Origin: Pycnopodia helianthoides
Taxonomy: Eukaryota; Echinodermata; Asteroidea; Forcipulatida; Asteriidae
Length of the DNA: 64,000 bases
Direction: 5' to 3'
NCBI GenBank assembly: GCA_032158295.1
Contig: CM063263.1
Location: forward strand, 12,348,974-12,412,973
In this document: positions 1 through 9,675 of the stretch, one piece after another
How positions within the stretch are numbered: the stretch's first letter is position 1
How the letters are laid out: the number at the start of each line of letters is the position of its first letter
The notes under the pieces: model-generated
Told to the model about the DNA's origin: nothing
Database searches by the model: none
The model's input: the letters and a program-made list of their open reading frames with translations, nothing else
Program-made: the position numbers and the translations under genes

Positions 1-1600
1 CAGAACTTCTCTCCCTTCGAAGGAGTGTTACACGAAGGAGTCTAGCACAAACTCAACTTTAACGGCATGTCAATGAACAATCCAAAAACTTATATTTCTA
101 AGACCATAGGCCTATATAAATGGTAAAATTCCTTGCAGATATTGTAACAGAAGCCAACGATTTATAAGCTGTTTAAGTGGCCCTTTTTCTAATAGCATTA
201 ATTATGAACTCATTAAAGTATATCAACCGTATTCTACTAAAAAATAAAATAAAAAAGAAAGCTTACAACTTAACTTCTCCGAAGGGAGATTCAACACGTG
301 GTGGCATTCTTTGTAAAAAAAAAAATGTATACTGCTCGATATAACGAGTATTAGGACTTAAATAGAGAATTTGAATTAAACATTCAGTATTACAAGTACA
401 ACTTTTCTAATTTTGAAAAGAGTTTCAAACAGTGTCGTATCTGTGCATGTGCGAAAGATTAAGAACAGCGACTGATGCTCTTTAAAAGTAAAGTTTGCAT
501 CCATTTTGCAAACACGTGTACAAAATGTACACAAATTTGATTTTATGGTTGTTTTATTTATACCAGTGTTGGATTTCCTTTCTGACAAACGGTTTGACAT
601 TTCTAAGTATTTTATTGTAGGTATGTTTAATACAAAGATTAGTTCCGTCATATTTACAGGTGATCATAAAAAAAAGAACAAGTCACTTCAAGTAAGCTAG
701 CCAATTGAGAATCGTAATACCGAAGGTCAAGCATAGACGCAACTTTAAAAGTAGCGACATACATAAAAGCAGGAAAACAAGCATACTCTTTTAAGTAAAA
801 TAAAAAATCACAATGAAAAGGGTTGATTCACTTCGTTAATTTTAACTTTCAAGTCCCAAATGTCGCATGCACAACTTTTGTCAAACCTCATCTCCTGACA
901 AGAACTAATCTGGCCAGGCATATTATATCCAGAAACCGTTTTGAAAGAATTCAATGACTTAGTTGTCTTTCATATACGGCGAGTCCGTTTTTTTCCCAGG
1001 AATTTTGTAACTTATCTAGTAACATTAGTGGTAGCAGCCACAAAGTGGAGAGGAATACACTCTGCTAAGAAACTACAGAAACTCATTCCTTAAAAGTACA
1101 CCAACAAAATAAGTAAATACAAAGCTACCAAATACTATTAATTAACATTGAACGTATTAAAAATAACGAATACATGTACTTAAAGAAAGTTATCATTACG
1201 TCAATCATTCTTTAAAGAGAATATGCTTTACTCATTTGCAGTTTATTTGCTTTGTTGTTTGTTTGCGGGTTGGGGGAGTAACATCATTGATGCAATATTT
1301 ACAAAATGGGCAGAGGAAAATGGATTGGCCACCTAAGGCAAGGTGGAGACAACAAAAACGTTTTAAAGGTTTTTTCCAAGAGCAGAGAGGGTCGAAAGAT
1401 TTAACACATAGCAACAACTTAATAAGAACATGTATTTTGGTTTAAAAAAAAAAAAGACAATACGAGCAAAACTAGTTTATGTATGGAATGCAGATAAAGC
1501 CAAGGGTGGCATAGAGTTCACAGTATCAACAGTGATGTACATTTATAAATGTACTTAAGTCCGCAAATTTCCCTCTCACAGCATTAATGACAGCATTTTG
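1..1600. other. 3' flank of the first CCCH gene, no gene seen
   Basis: AT-rich sequence with no open frame of convincing composition on either strand. It lies downstream of the minus-strand ZC3H10-like gene. An AATAAA on the minus strand (TTTATT at 1242-1247) could be its distal poly(A) signal, which would give a 3' UTR of about 0.4 kb. Short poly-A runs occur near 316-325 and 1445-1455. Nothing else is recognised. Confidence 0.5.
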
Positions 1601-1619
1601 CTCAATAGACTATAACAGA

Positions 1620-2720
1620 CTAACGACCCAACGCAGTGTGTATGTTATGGGAAACAATCGGATAGGTCAGAATAGACGTTGGCAGTGGCAGGGACGGCTG
1701 TGTCGTCATTACTGAGGATATGGACACCGGCTGAAACTCCTGCTGCAAAGACACAGACACTGGAATGGTCTGCATATCAGGGGCAATCAACGTAGCCTGT
1801 GATCTGTCGCCAAGGCCGCCCTCCTGTTGGCCAATAAGATTGATGGCTGTGACACCCGAAGCACCTTGTGTCCCAGCATTCTTCTGGAGCACAGCAACGC
1901 TACCTTGGGAGAGGAGGGGAACGCCTGTGGCCGTAGAGCGCACCAGGTGGGTCTCTGCTTGCAGAATGGCATTGGTCGCGTTTTCTACCTTAGAGGCCCG
2001 CAAGCGTGCATTCTGCTCAAGCAAGACCTCATTCGCTGCGGTCAGATCAGATATTTGCTTGCGCATTGACTCCACCTTTCGCAACAGGACCTGATTCTCA
2101 TCCTCCAAATCTCTGGTGTCACGACTTGCACTTCGCATCCTCTCGCGGATTGCGCTCCTTGCTCCGTAGTCATCATCAGATGAACGTCCAGTCTCAAAAT
2201 CAAGATACCCAAAACGACTTTCAAATGGAGGCCTGCGACGGATGCGGTCAAACTCAAAATCGCCATATGGGTCGTAGCGAGCTCGCACGCGCCGACGCTC
2301 TTCATACTCCACATCACCACGGCTCATGTGGCGGAACTTGCACTTGCTACCCCTATTACACTCACCCTTCTGGTAATCTCTGCAAACCGGAACATCGTCA
2401 TTTCCGCCCTGCTCACCACCTAAAACGCCATAACCGCGAGCCACCTTGTCTTCAAGATGGGGTGGAAGCTTCCCGGTTTCCTTGTAGTAGTCTTCCTCAG
2501 CGCGGGAGCAGTGCAGGAAACGACAATTCCCTCGGAGACATTCCCTATTTTGGAAGTCGTGGCAAAAGGCATACTTTTGGTGGCTGTTGCCACCACCTCT
2601 TGATTCACTACCCTCCATATCCTCAGGGTGCTTAAACTTGCAACTTTTGCCACGGTTACAAACATTACGCAAGTAATCACGACACACATCATCACCATAA
2701 TCTTTGTCTTCTGAAGACAT
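1620..2720 (-). CDS. zc3h10: ZC3H10-like CCCH zinc-finger protein
   Basis: Predicted 366-aa protein with three CCCH fingers: C13-C21-C27-H31 (x7-x5-x3), C53-C61-C66-H70 (x7-x4-x3) and C113-C121-C127-H131 (x7-x5-x3). The block FCHDFQN, the linker YYKETGKLPP and a coiled coil at about 200-245 containing NEVLLEQNARLR match what I know of vertebrate ZC3H10, as does the TYPI near the C-terminus. ZC3H10 is an RNA-binding protein linked to microRNA processing and mitochondrial regulation in mammals; that role is transferred by homology. The start is the ATG at 2720-2718. The same frame stays open upstream to a minus-strand acceptor (TTTCTAG) near 2749, so a 5' UTR exon, or less likely an upstream coding exon, precedes it. 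The coding part is otherwise one exon. It is the best conserved member of a three-gene minus-strand cluster. Confidence 0.9.
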   Translation of the reverse strand: MSSEDKDYGDDVCRDYLRNVCNRGKSCKFKHPEDMEGSESRGGGNSHQKYAFCHDFQNRECLRGNCRFLHCSRAEEDYYKETGKLPPHLEDKVARGYGVLGGEQGGNDDVPVCRDYQKGECNRGSKCKFRHMSRGDVEYEERRRVRARYDPYGDFEFDRIRRRPPFESRFGYLDFETGRSSDDDYGARSAIRERMRSASRDTRDLEDENQVLLRKVESMRKQISDLTAANEVLLEQNARLRASKVENATNAILQAETHLVRSTATGVPLLSQGSVAVLQKNAGTQGASGVTAINLIGQQEGGLGDRSQATLIAPDMQTIPVSVSLQQEFQPVSISSVMTTQPSLPLPTSILTYPIVSHNIHTALGR

Positions 2721-2748
2721 TTCAAATGGTTTTGAAAAAAAGCCCACT

Positions 2749-3600
2749 AGAAACCTGTTAAGTAAATGTTAATAGTTCAAGGAATACCAGCAATAGCGTC
2801 AACCTAGCTCCAACTAAATACGACAGAATGCACAGCAATGTTTTTGTCAATTGTTTATAGGCAGCTTGAGCAGTGCTAGTTCAATGTACTTTTTACATAA
2901 CCTTGTGGGTTGGGAGTCCGCAAGGGTAGTGCTTCCGCAAGGATGTGCTGGACCCGCTGCAATGGCAGCTGCACCTTTAAAAGCTGCTTGCAACTTCCTG
3001 CTGCTGCCTGCACAGCTGGCACCAACTGTCTACTGGCTAGGATAAAAGCTGCCGCCTACTGCAGTGTGCAGACTGCTGAATACTGCCAGGCTGATGTTGC
3101 TGCCCCACGACCGGCGCTCAGTGCATGCGTATGTCTAACGGCAGCCTCAAGGCAAAAGTTGTTGCTGCGGAGTGGTTGCTGCGGAGTGGTCTGTCCAAAA
3201 ATCTGTTTCAATTGAAAAAAAAGTGGAGGAAATCCTGTTAAAGCTTTTTGCCTTTAGCACATGATACAACTTGATATTTAACAGTATTGTAAGTTTACAT
3301 GTCCAGCACGTTTCGACTTCTTGGCATAGAATATGTACAGCACAAAATGCCTAAGCTGTAAATGTTACTTTTGTATGGATGTAAAAAAATTAAAATATAG
3401 CCTATGCAACAGTTGTCACTTACAAAACAAATAATTAGAGGAATCTTAAGAGTGACGACTTAAGTTTCCAACATTTGTCCTAATCATCATCAGGTTTTGG
3501 TTTTTTGCTTTAAATTTCAAATGATTGACGACAAAGGTGGGTTAACTGTATGTGATCTACTTTTCTACTAACATTGTCATTTCCCCGATGAATCAAATAA
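2749..3600. other. Spacer between the first two CCCH genes, GC-rich core
   Basis: About 2900-3200 is rich in CTGC/GCAG words and CpG compared with its surroundings, and contains a direct duplication of a GTTGCTGCGGAGTG block near 3160-3190. It lies just upstream of the minus-strand ZC3H10-like gene, so it may hold the promoter or a 5' UTR exon. A possible minus-strand donor (GTAAGT) lies near 3420. Plus-strand open frames here have no recognisable domain and look like composition artefacts. Confidence 0.35.
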
Positions 3601-3606
3601 AAAGAA

Positions 3607-4629
3607 CTAGTTCCAGCTTGACTGCTGGTAAGAAGAGGAGTTATGTGAAGATCTAAATTGGTCTGAATGTGGTTGAACAACAGGTGCCTGGCTATGGGTG
3701 GTTGTTGATTGACGTGACTGGCTCCCCTGGAAAGACTGGGCATCCTGCAGCAGCCTTCTCAAGCGCTGGTTCTCTTCAACCACTATTTTGTTGTCACCGA
3801 ACAGGTCACCGATTTGTGTGGACAGTTGAGTTTTCATGCTACTCAGCGCGTTCACTTCTTCCTCGAGTTTGTCTCTTGATCTCATCAAGTCTGTGATCAG
3901 TTCTTGGTCCCTCTGGTGGAACTCCTTGTGATCATCAAGCTGCCTCTGCAAGAGTTTATTGTCTTTCCACAAATCATTCAGTTCGTTGCGGAGATCTTTA
4001 GCCACTTTTTTCAGCTTCTTTATTCGCTTCTCATGGTCTCCAGCTGGAGAATCTTCTCTGCGACTTTGACTGCTTGTTGAACGGAGTGGACTCCTGCTCC
4101 TATCGCGCTGATTGTGAGACCTTTCACTTCTATCTCTTGATCTGCCATCAGTTCTGAAGCTGTCATCACTTCTCCTCGTGTCACCATCGAAGTTTTCTTC
4201 ATCACTGCTAAACTGAACCAAGTCACTGTCATTTTTATGAGGTCTACTGTTCACCACATAACGATGGTCTCTTAACCTCTCGGGGACTACTTTATCCCTG
4301 ACATAAGATCTATGCTCTGATTTAGTGAAATGAAGGTAAGGACAATGAACATCAGGGCATGTTCCTTCCTCTTTGTCTCCGCGATATTTACAGCAGATTC
4401 TCGACAGCAGGGACAGCCCTTTAACTCTTGCTGGATGGTCAAACCTGCATTTGTCCTTGTATATACACTTGTTTCCAAGGTATGGAAGGCAAACCCACAA
4501 AATCTTCTTGCCCACCAGGTCTCTGCGGTGCTCAAACTTGCATCTGTTTCCAGTGAAACACTCGCTCGTCAAGAAGAAACGGCAAATGCCCTGATCAATG
4601 TAATTATCGTCAGTAAGGTAGGCTGCCAT
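3607..4629 (-). CDS. CCCH zinc-finger, RS-rich, coiled-coil protein
   Basis: Predicted 340-aa protein. Three CCCH fingers sit at the N-terminus: C16-C24-C30-H34, C47-C55-C61-H65, and a third with wide spacing, C79 or C80-C91-C96-H100 (x10/11-x4-x3). Residues about 150-200 are Ser/Arg/Asp-rich, like RS-type regions of splicing-associated proteins. A long coiled coil follows at about 200-300. The C-terminus is Ser/Gln-rich. Same strand and general layout (fingers, then charged linker, then coiled coil) as the neighbouring ZC3H10-like genes, so probably a diverged paralogue; it lacks the FCHDFQN and GKLPP blocks. The start is the ATG at 4629-4627, reading MAAYL. An RNA-binding role is inferred from the fingers. 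Confidence 0.8.
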   Translation of the reverse strand: MAAYLTDDNYIDQGICRFFLTSECFTGNRCKFEHRRDLVGKKILWVCLPYLGNKCIYKDKCRFDHPARVKGLSLLSRICCKYRGDKEEGTCPDVHCPYLHFTKSEHRSYVRDKVVPERLRDHRYVVNSRPHKNDSDLVQFSSDEENFDGDTRRSDDSFRTDGRSRDRSERSHNQRDRSRSPLRSTSSQSRREDSPAGDHEKRIKKLKKVAKDLRNELNDLWKDNKLLQRQLDDHKEFHQRDQELITDLMRSRDKLEEEVNALSSMKTQLSTQIGDLFGDNKIVVEENQRLRRLLQDAQSFQGSQSRQSTTTHSQAPVVQPHSDQFRSSHNSSSYQQSSWN

Positions 4630-7600
4630 TTTCAATCAGTTATTGTTTCAATTAGTAACTCTTAAAGCTTTTGTTTTCTGTTTTTTCGAGTCAACTTTTC
4701 AGTTCTGTAGGAAACCTTTTTGCAGCATACTTTGCTTTTTAGTGTACTGTGTGAACAGAGCTTTGCCTTGGAACTGGTCAAAACCACGTGCACGTGTACA
4801 GTTAACAGCAAACACAAGGTACAGGGTAGGAAAACTGAAGTGCATTAATGAAGTGTTGCCAGAAGAAAAATAGAGCAACCTTATGCTTAGGAGAACAGGA
4901 TTCCTTGGCACTTCAGCTGAACCCGAAACAGCTACCTGGAAACAACTTGATCTGCTTCAGAATCAGTCAACACCAGTCCAGCAACTTTTCTGCTTAGCCA
5001 CAGCTTTTTTTACTTTCGACCAGAACCTGATAAGAACAAACACAAATTAATTGTCAAAACAGCATCTCAGACCACTATTTCCAAACAACAAAACTCTGGC
5101 AATTCGGCCTTAACCAAATTAATAAAGTCAATTTAGTTGGTAGTGCTGTAAATGCCGTTCACATTCTACTTTTTTTTCTGACACAAAAATGCAATACAAC
5201 TGGCCAACATCATTTACAATTATTCAACTTAAAAAATTACCCTCAAACACTGCAAGTTGCCAACAAATCTTTTGAGCAATTCTTGGTGAATTTAACTTAC
5301 AGTCACAAAGTTGTAAGAAAGTAACTTCATTAGTGAGAATGATTTTTACAAATACAAGAGAGAAATGGCGTAATTAAACATATAAACTACATTCTTACCA
5401 AAAGACGTCTCAAGAGATGTATCTACACTTTTCTCTCGTTTACTTTTCTTATTTTTCTTTTTTGCTTGTATCTTATTTTTCTTTTTTCTTTCTTTTACTG
5501 CTTCTTTTACGTCATGACTTCGTGGACAGATACTTTTTGGGGGCTTCAATTCTTGATGCTCAACTTTTTAACATCAGGGTTTCTTTTCCTTTTTGGCTTG
5601 CTTTCTTCTTTTCTTTCTTCATTTCATTCTTTTAACTTGCTTTCTTCTTTTTCTTCTCGGCACTTTTGTTATAAAGTTTGAAAACTATCAAAATATTTGA
5701 ACACCTAAAATAGTCTTTTACTGGAGGTAACAAATTATCAGAATTGTTTAGGTTACACATGTCCACTTTATATACTGTTGGCAATTCAGTTCAGTCTACT
5801 TTGAAGTATTCTGCCTTAAACCTCATCTTTAAAAAAATATTGTTGTTTTAGTATAACAAAAAAGATGACTGAATTCATGTAAAGAGATTTCAAAGGTTGC
5901 CTGCATGTAAGCACTGAATGCCCAAATTGAGGAGCAAAAGGTGATGTTTGACAAGTACCTGCAGTATATGCACCATGTAAAACACAACCGAGCAAGTATA
6001 GTCTCCTATAAAACATGTAGGTGGAAAAAGGGTGTACACCAACAAAAATGTATAAAGTGTGTACACGGTATGCACAATGTACTATACATGTACATGTATT
6101 TTTTGAAAAATTAATGTTGGACCATCTAAATGTCCATAATGAATACCAACAGCTTAACTTCTCGTTAATTACTTCTAACTCAACACTGCATGTCGGACTT
6201 AATTCCAATGGGTCATGGATGGGAAGAATTGACTGCTTAGCACCAATCTTTGTTTTCAGAGCCTCTTCAACACATACATGTACATTGCACAGTATACATG
6301 TATGAACACGTACATGTACAATGCACTGTAATCACTTCTTAAATGCTTCAAGTAGACAAAGATGCAAATAAAACAATTCTTCTTTTTCTGTTGAGAATCT
6401 TTAATACAATAAGCATCCTCATGCAGTTAATTAACCAGCAACTTAAACCGTTTAACTAATTGAACAACCTATTTAATTTATAAAAACCTTACAGGTTGAA
6501 GAATTTCAGCCGAACTTATACAGTTCATTAATTGATAGCAATGTACAACCTCCAAACTACATGTACATGTATGCATGCACAAACAAAATCTGTGAAGGCT
6601 AAAGCAAATATCAAAGCTAAAGCAAAATGTTGCTGCACTATTTTGTTTACAAGTTAACGCTTTCCATGCAAATTTGAATGCAAAAAGAAAGTTGAACACA
6701 ACCTGAACTTAAGAAAGTCTGACAAAACAATAACATGCTCTTTCATGTTTAAACTTTCACAGACTTTAACATAATTTCCAAGAACATGTACGTGGATGAT
6801 ATTAATTTGATAATTTTGTGATTTTTTTTCTACAGAACCAGTTGTATTCAATGATGTACATTGTACATGCACACAGTATACTGTATGTAGTTTCACTTTA
6901 GGAAGCTCATTTTAAGTAAATTTAACTTGAAATTGTCTGTGACTCTGTGCTCTAGTCTATTTCTATCCTATGCAACACTCACAATCAGCAAAATGACTCG
7001 CAATTGTCATCAGAACTACATACACGTACATGACTGTTTGGGATGATTCAAAGCACTTTTAACATCTACAGCCTATAGGACAAGTTCCTTTGACAAAATT
7101 CTGCACCACTCCTCCCCCAACACACATTAAATAATGTTATGATGGAATAAATGTTTGCTGTTGAGCATGGGTCTTTACGATTAGCCCAATCTTTTAAACA
7201 CTGCTCACTTTAGCACCTGTCTCGGCATTGGTGCTGATGTAGTTTTTTTTTTAAAGCAACTATCAATCATCCTTTGATTAACAACCCAGCAGTCCAACAT
7301 GCACACTCTACAATACAAACTGTGCACAGTGCAGAGGGCTTTCATCCAAGTAGCAGCAGCTTGATTCCAAGATTTGTGAATGGATTTTAAAAAGACTTAT
7401 GCAAAGGAAGTGGTGCTCTTTGAAGTGTCAGTTTACGTTAATTTTTTGTTTTTTTAATCTGGAGTATTGGTTTCAAAAACAAATTTAATTTCCATTAATT
7501 CTTTCAGACTGACAGGCCCTATCAAAAAGTATGAACTTGTGTTAACACTAACAGTTAACACATATTATTACAAAATTTAGCAAACACTAACAGATCAAAA

Positions 7601-8320
7601 TGGTTGAATATATACTGGAGGCTTACATAACAATCAGTTGTTACAAACGAAAAATGCATTTCAAAAAATTACCATGAACAACCTGTCTCAGAGAAACCAC
7701 CTGCATGTGATCTTGGTGTGATTGATAGAAAGCACATTTGTAGCTAGTGTGTTTGCTAGACTGTTGATATAAGGGCGTTGCCAAGGGCGTCCTTTACTTC
7801 ACTGCATGACACAGAAATCTAAACAGGATTGTCCATAACACAACAAGCCTCAAGGTGTGCTTGTACTATCAACTGTTAAGTCATCAATACCTTTGCGGGT
7901 TAATTCATGTTGACTTTATGCAACAGTTCGAAATGCATGTAGGCCAAGGATTTTCTCAACAAAATGCATGTATAAACATAGTGAAATAATTTTTCTTCAG
8001 GAAAATGTATTATTATAAAAGCATTTTTAAAAAAAGTTGTGTACATGTACTATGCTACTACTACATGTACTGTACTTGTTGTCAGGGTTGTGGTTACTTT
8101 GACTAAAGTAGTGAAAATACTACAGATTTTGTTTGTCTTACTACTAGATGTACCTTACTGAAACATTCTGAACAAACAACAAGCAACATTGACTAATTTA
8201 ATACAAGACACATGACCCAGTAAAATGGGAATGGGTGTATCAGATAGCTCACACCTTTTTACAAAACGTCCCAAGTTCTGCAACTAGTGTGCATGCACTT
8301 GCAAGTTCTTGAGGTTTTTC
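4630..8320. other. Intergenic, enriched in ACATGTAC
   Basis: About 3.7 kb between the second and third CCCH genes. The palindromic octamer ACATGTAC occurs at 6086, 6276, 6312, 6559, 6784, 8043 and 8063, with many partial copies (TGTACATTGTACA and similar) between 6000 and 8100. Apart from a doubtful Lys-rich exon at 5010-5549 I see no gene. Open frames around 5816-6896 have no domain-like composition and overlap the ACATGTAC-rich sequence. Confidence 0.4.
5010..5549 (-). pseudogene. Possible Lys-rich exon pair or decayed gene
   Basis: On the minus strand a Lys-rich frame runs down from about 5549 to a good donor (TTTTG|GTAAGAAT) at 5398. A matching acceptor (TTCTTATCAG) ends at 5027, and the next exon closes in the same frame after SGRK with TAA at 5012-5010. 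Just upstream (5560-5670) a second Lys/Glu-rich frame is interrupted by stops and is not in frame with the first. This could be the end of a small basic nuclear protein gene, a decaying copy, or chance in purine-rich DNA. No family is recognised. Confidence 0.2.
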
Positions 8321-8599
8321 TCAGTAGCTGTATCGATCAGAGACAAATGGCGTTGGATGTTCTGGATTATAAGCAGCCAGGCGATCGGAGTCATATACAG
8401 GAGCTCCAGATCTTGGAGGAGGGCCCTCGGCCTGTGCAGCAGCAGCATCTGCCCGTGCAGCAGCAGCAGCTGCCCGCGCAGCTCCAGCAGCTGCCCGCGC
8501 AGCTCCAGCACTTGGGGCTCGGTCTCTAAGGTAGCTGTCAAGTGATGGGACATCTCCAGCTGCTTCAGGGCGACGGGGTAGCGCTCTTAGAGCATCGGG
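8321..8599 (-). pseudogene. Out-of-frame C-terminal tail of the four-finger CCCH gene
   Basis: A 92-codon minus-strand frame lies in the -1 frame relative to the upstream CCCH coding sequence and overlaps its last codons. It begins after an in-frame TAA at 8602-8600 and ends with TGA at 8323-8321. It has protein-like composition: an Arg/Pro/Asp stretch, an Ala-rich block with the repeated unit GAARAAA, then a Tyr-rich end closing in SDRYSY. The CCCH frame stops at 8589-8587, so a single-base indel between about 8590 and 8600 would separate one original frame into two. It could be a real truncation, an assembly error or, less likely, frameshifted translation. A Leu-rich alternative frame over the same bases looks like a shadow of the repeat. 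Confidence 0.55.
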
Positions 8600-9297
8600 T
8601 TACTTTGGGCTCTCAGACGCCTGTTCTCATCAAGGAGGATCTTGTTGTCATCTGTAAGATCCAGAACTTGACGATGAATGCGACTGAGTTTATGCCGCAG
8701 GACGACATTTTCATCTTCCAGGTCATGGACCATGCTCACCAGACTGCGCATTCGCTCCCGCTCTTCGCGAGGTGGGGGATGAAAGTCATCACGGCTATCC
8801 CATGATGGCATCGGACGTTTCCGAGGTGGCCCTCCAAAACGCTCCGTATCTGTGTGGAGAAACTTGCACTTGGGGCGAAAGCATTTTCCATTCAGGAAAT
8901 CTTTGCAGACTTTACTGCCGCTGGTGTTCCGGACCATGTCTTCAACACCAGGAGGGAGCTTTCCTGATTCCTTGTAATATTCTTCTTCTTCAGAGGAACA
9001 GTGCAAGTAGGAGCAATCTTGACTCCTGCACCTACCATTCTGGAAATTGTGGCAGAACTTGATTGCTTTGGAGGTCCCCTTTTGTCCTACAGGATGCTCG
9101 TAGATGCATCGATCGCCTCGGTCGCACTCGTTCCTCAAGTAGTCTCGGCAGACTCTGCTCTTCACATCACCACCACCACCACCAGCTCCACCCTCCTTCG
9201 GACTGACATGACTGAACTTGCATGTGTTACCACGATTGCATTCTCCTCTTAGGAACTCCCGGCAGACCCGGTTCTCACCTCCTCCATTTCTATCCAT
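8587..9297 (-). CDS. Four-finger ZC3H10-related CCCH protein
   Basis: Predicted 236-aa protein with four CCCH fingers: C12-C20-C26-H30, C50-C58-C64-H68, C82-C90-C95-H99 and C131-C139-C144-H148. Fingers two to four correspond to the three fingers of the ZC3H10-like gene at 1620-2720; both share FCH(D/N)FQN and the YYKE(T/S)GKLPP linker. The first finger is extra and is followed by a Gly run. A coiled coil (HDLEDENVVLRHKL) lies at about 190-230. The frame stops shortly after, while a plausible C-terminal tail continues in the -1 frame at 8321-8599. The start is the ATG at 9297-9295, reading MDRNG. A strong minus-strand acceptor (CTCTTTTCAG, ending at 9320) precedes it, and a donor (GAG|GTAAGA) near 10665 may end a 5' UTR exon. 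RNA binding is inferred. Confidence 0.82.
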   Translation of the reverse strand: MDRNGGGENRVCREFLRGECNRGNTCKFSHVSPKEGGAGGGGGDVKSRVCRDYLRNECDRGDRCIYEHPVGQKGTSKAIKFCHNFQNGRCRSQDCSYLHCSSEEEEYYKESGKLPPGVEDMVRNTSGSKVCKDFLNGKCFRPKCKFLHTDTERFGGPPRKRPMPSWDSRDDFHPPPREERERMRSLVSMVHDLEDENVVLRHKLSRIHRQVLDLTDDNKILLDENRRLRAQSNPML

Positions 9298-9470
9298 GAC
9301 AGACACTTGAATTAAAGACCTGAAAAGAGAAAAAAAATTGTAAAATTACAAGTTTGGTACCTGAATGTCTGAAGTATCAATTGTTTTGTCTCCATCATAT
9401 ACATTGCAATGATCAGGTTAGGCACGAGGTAGATGTTCATGTAATCCATTGCTGAATAAAAATTTATTGG

Positions 9471-9675
9471 TTAAAGGGGCGGTGTCATCATGATCAAAGC
9501 AGGCCTTTGGCTGTACATAGAATTATGAAATCTGACCCAGTTTCTGCGCATATGCGCCTTCCCTCCAAATCGAATCTATGGAGAGCATGCGCACGCTTTC
9601 TGTAACTGGGTGAGAGTTCATAATTTCATGTACAGCCACAGGCCTGCTTTAATCATGACGACACAGCCCCTTTAA
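9471..9675. mobile_element. Fold-back MITE-like element with TTAA ends
   Basis: About 200 bp bounded by TTAAAGGGGC on the left and GCCCCTTTAA on the right. The two halves are reverse complements over roughly 80 bp, with few mismatches, including TGACCCAGTT / AACTGGGTGA. It has no open frame. It shares GTAACTGGGTGAGAGTTCAT with fold-back elements at 43.1, 50.7 and 59.2-59.7 kb. A non-autonomous TTAA-targeting element is the simplest reading. Confidence 0.75.

Noticed and set aside
2006..2635. 209-codon plus-strand open frame opposite the ZC3H10-like gene
   Set aside because: Shadow of the minus-strand gene; composition rich in His, Pro and Cys and no domain.
8284..8553. Leu-rich minus-strand frame in the same frame as the four-finger CCCH gene after its stop
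   Set aside because: Composition (LELRGQLL repeats) is the shadow of the GC-rich repeat; the -1 frame over the same bases is far more protein-like.
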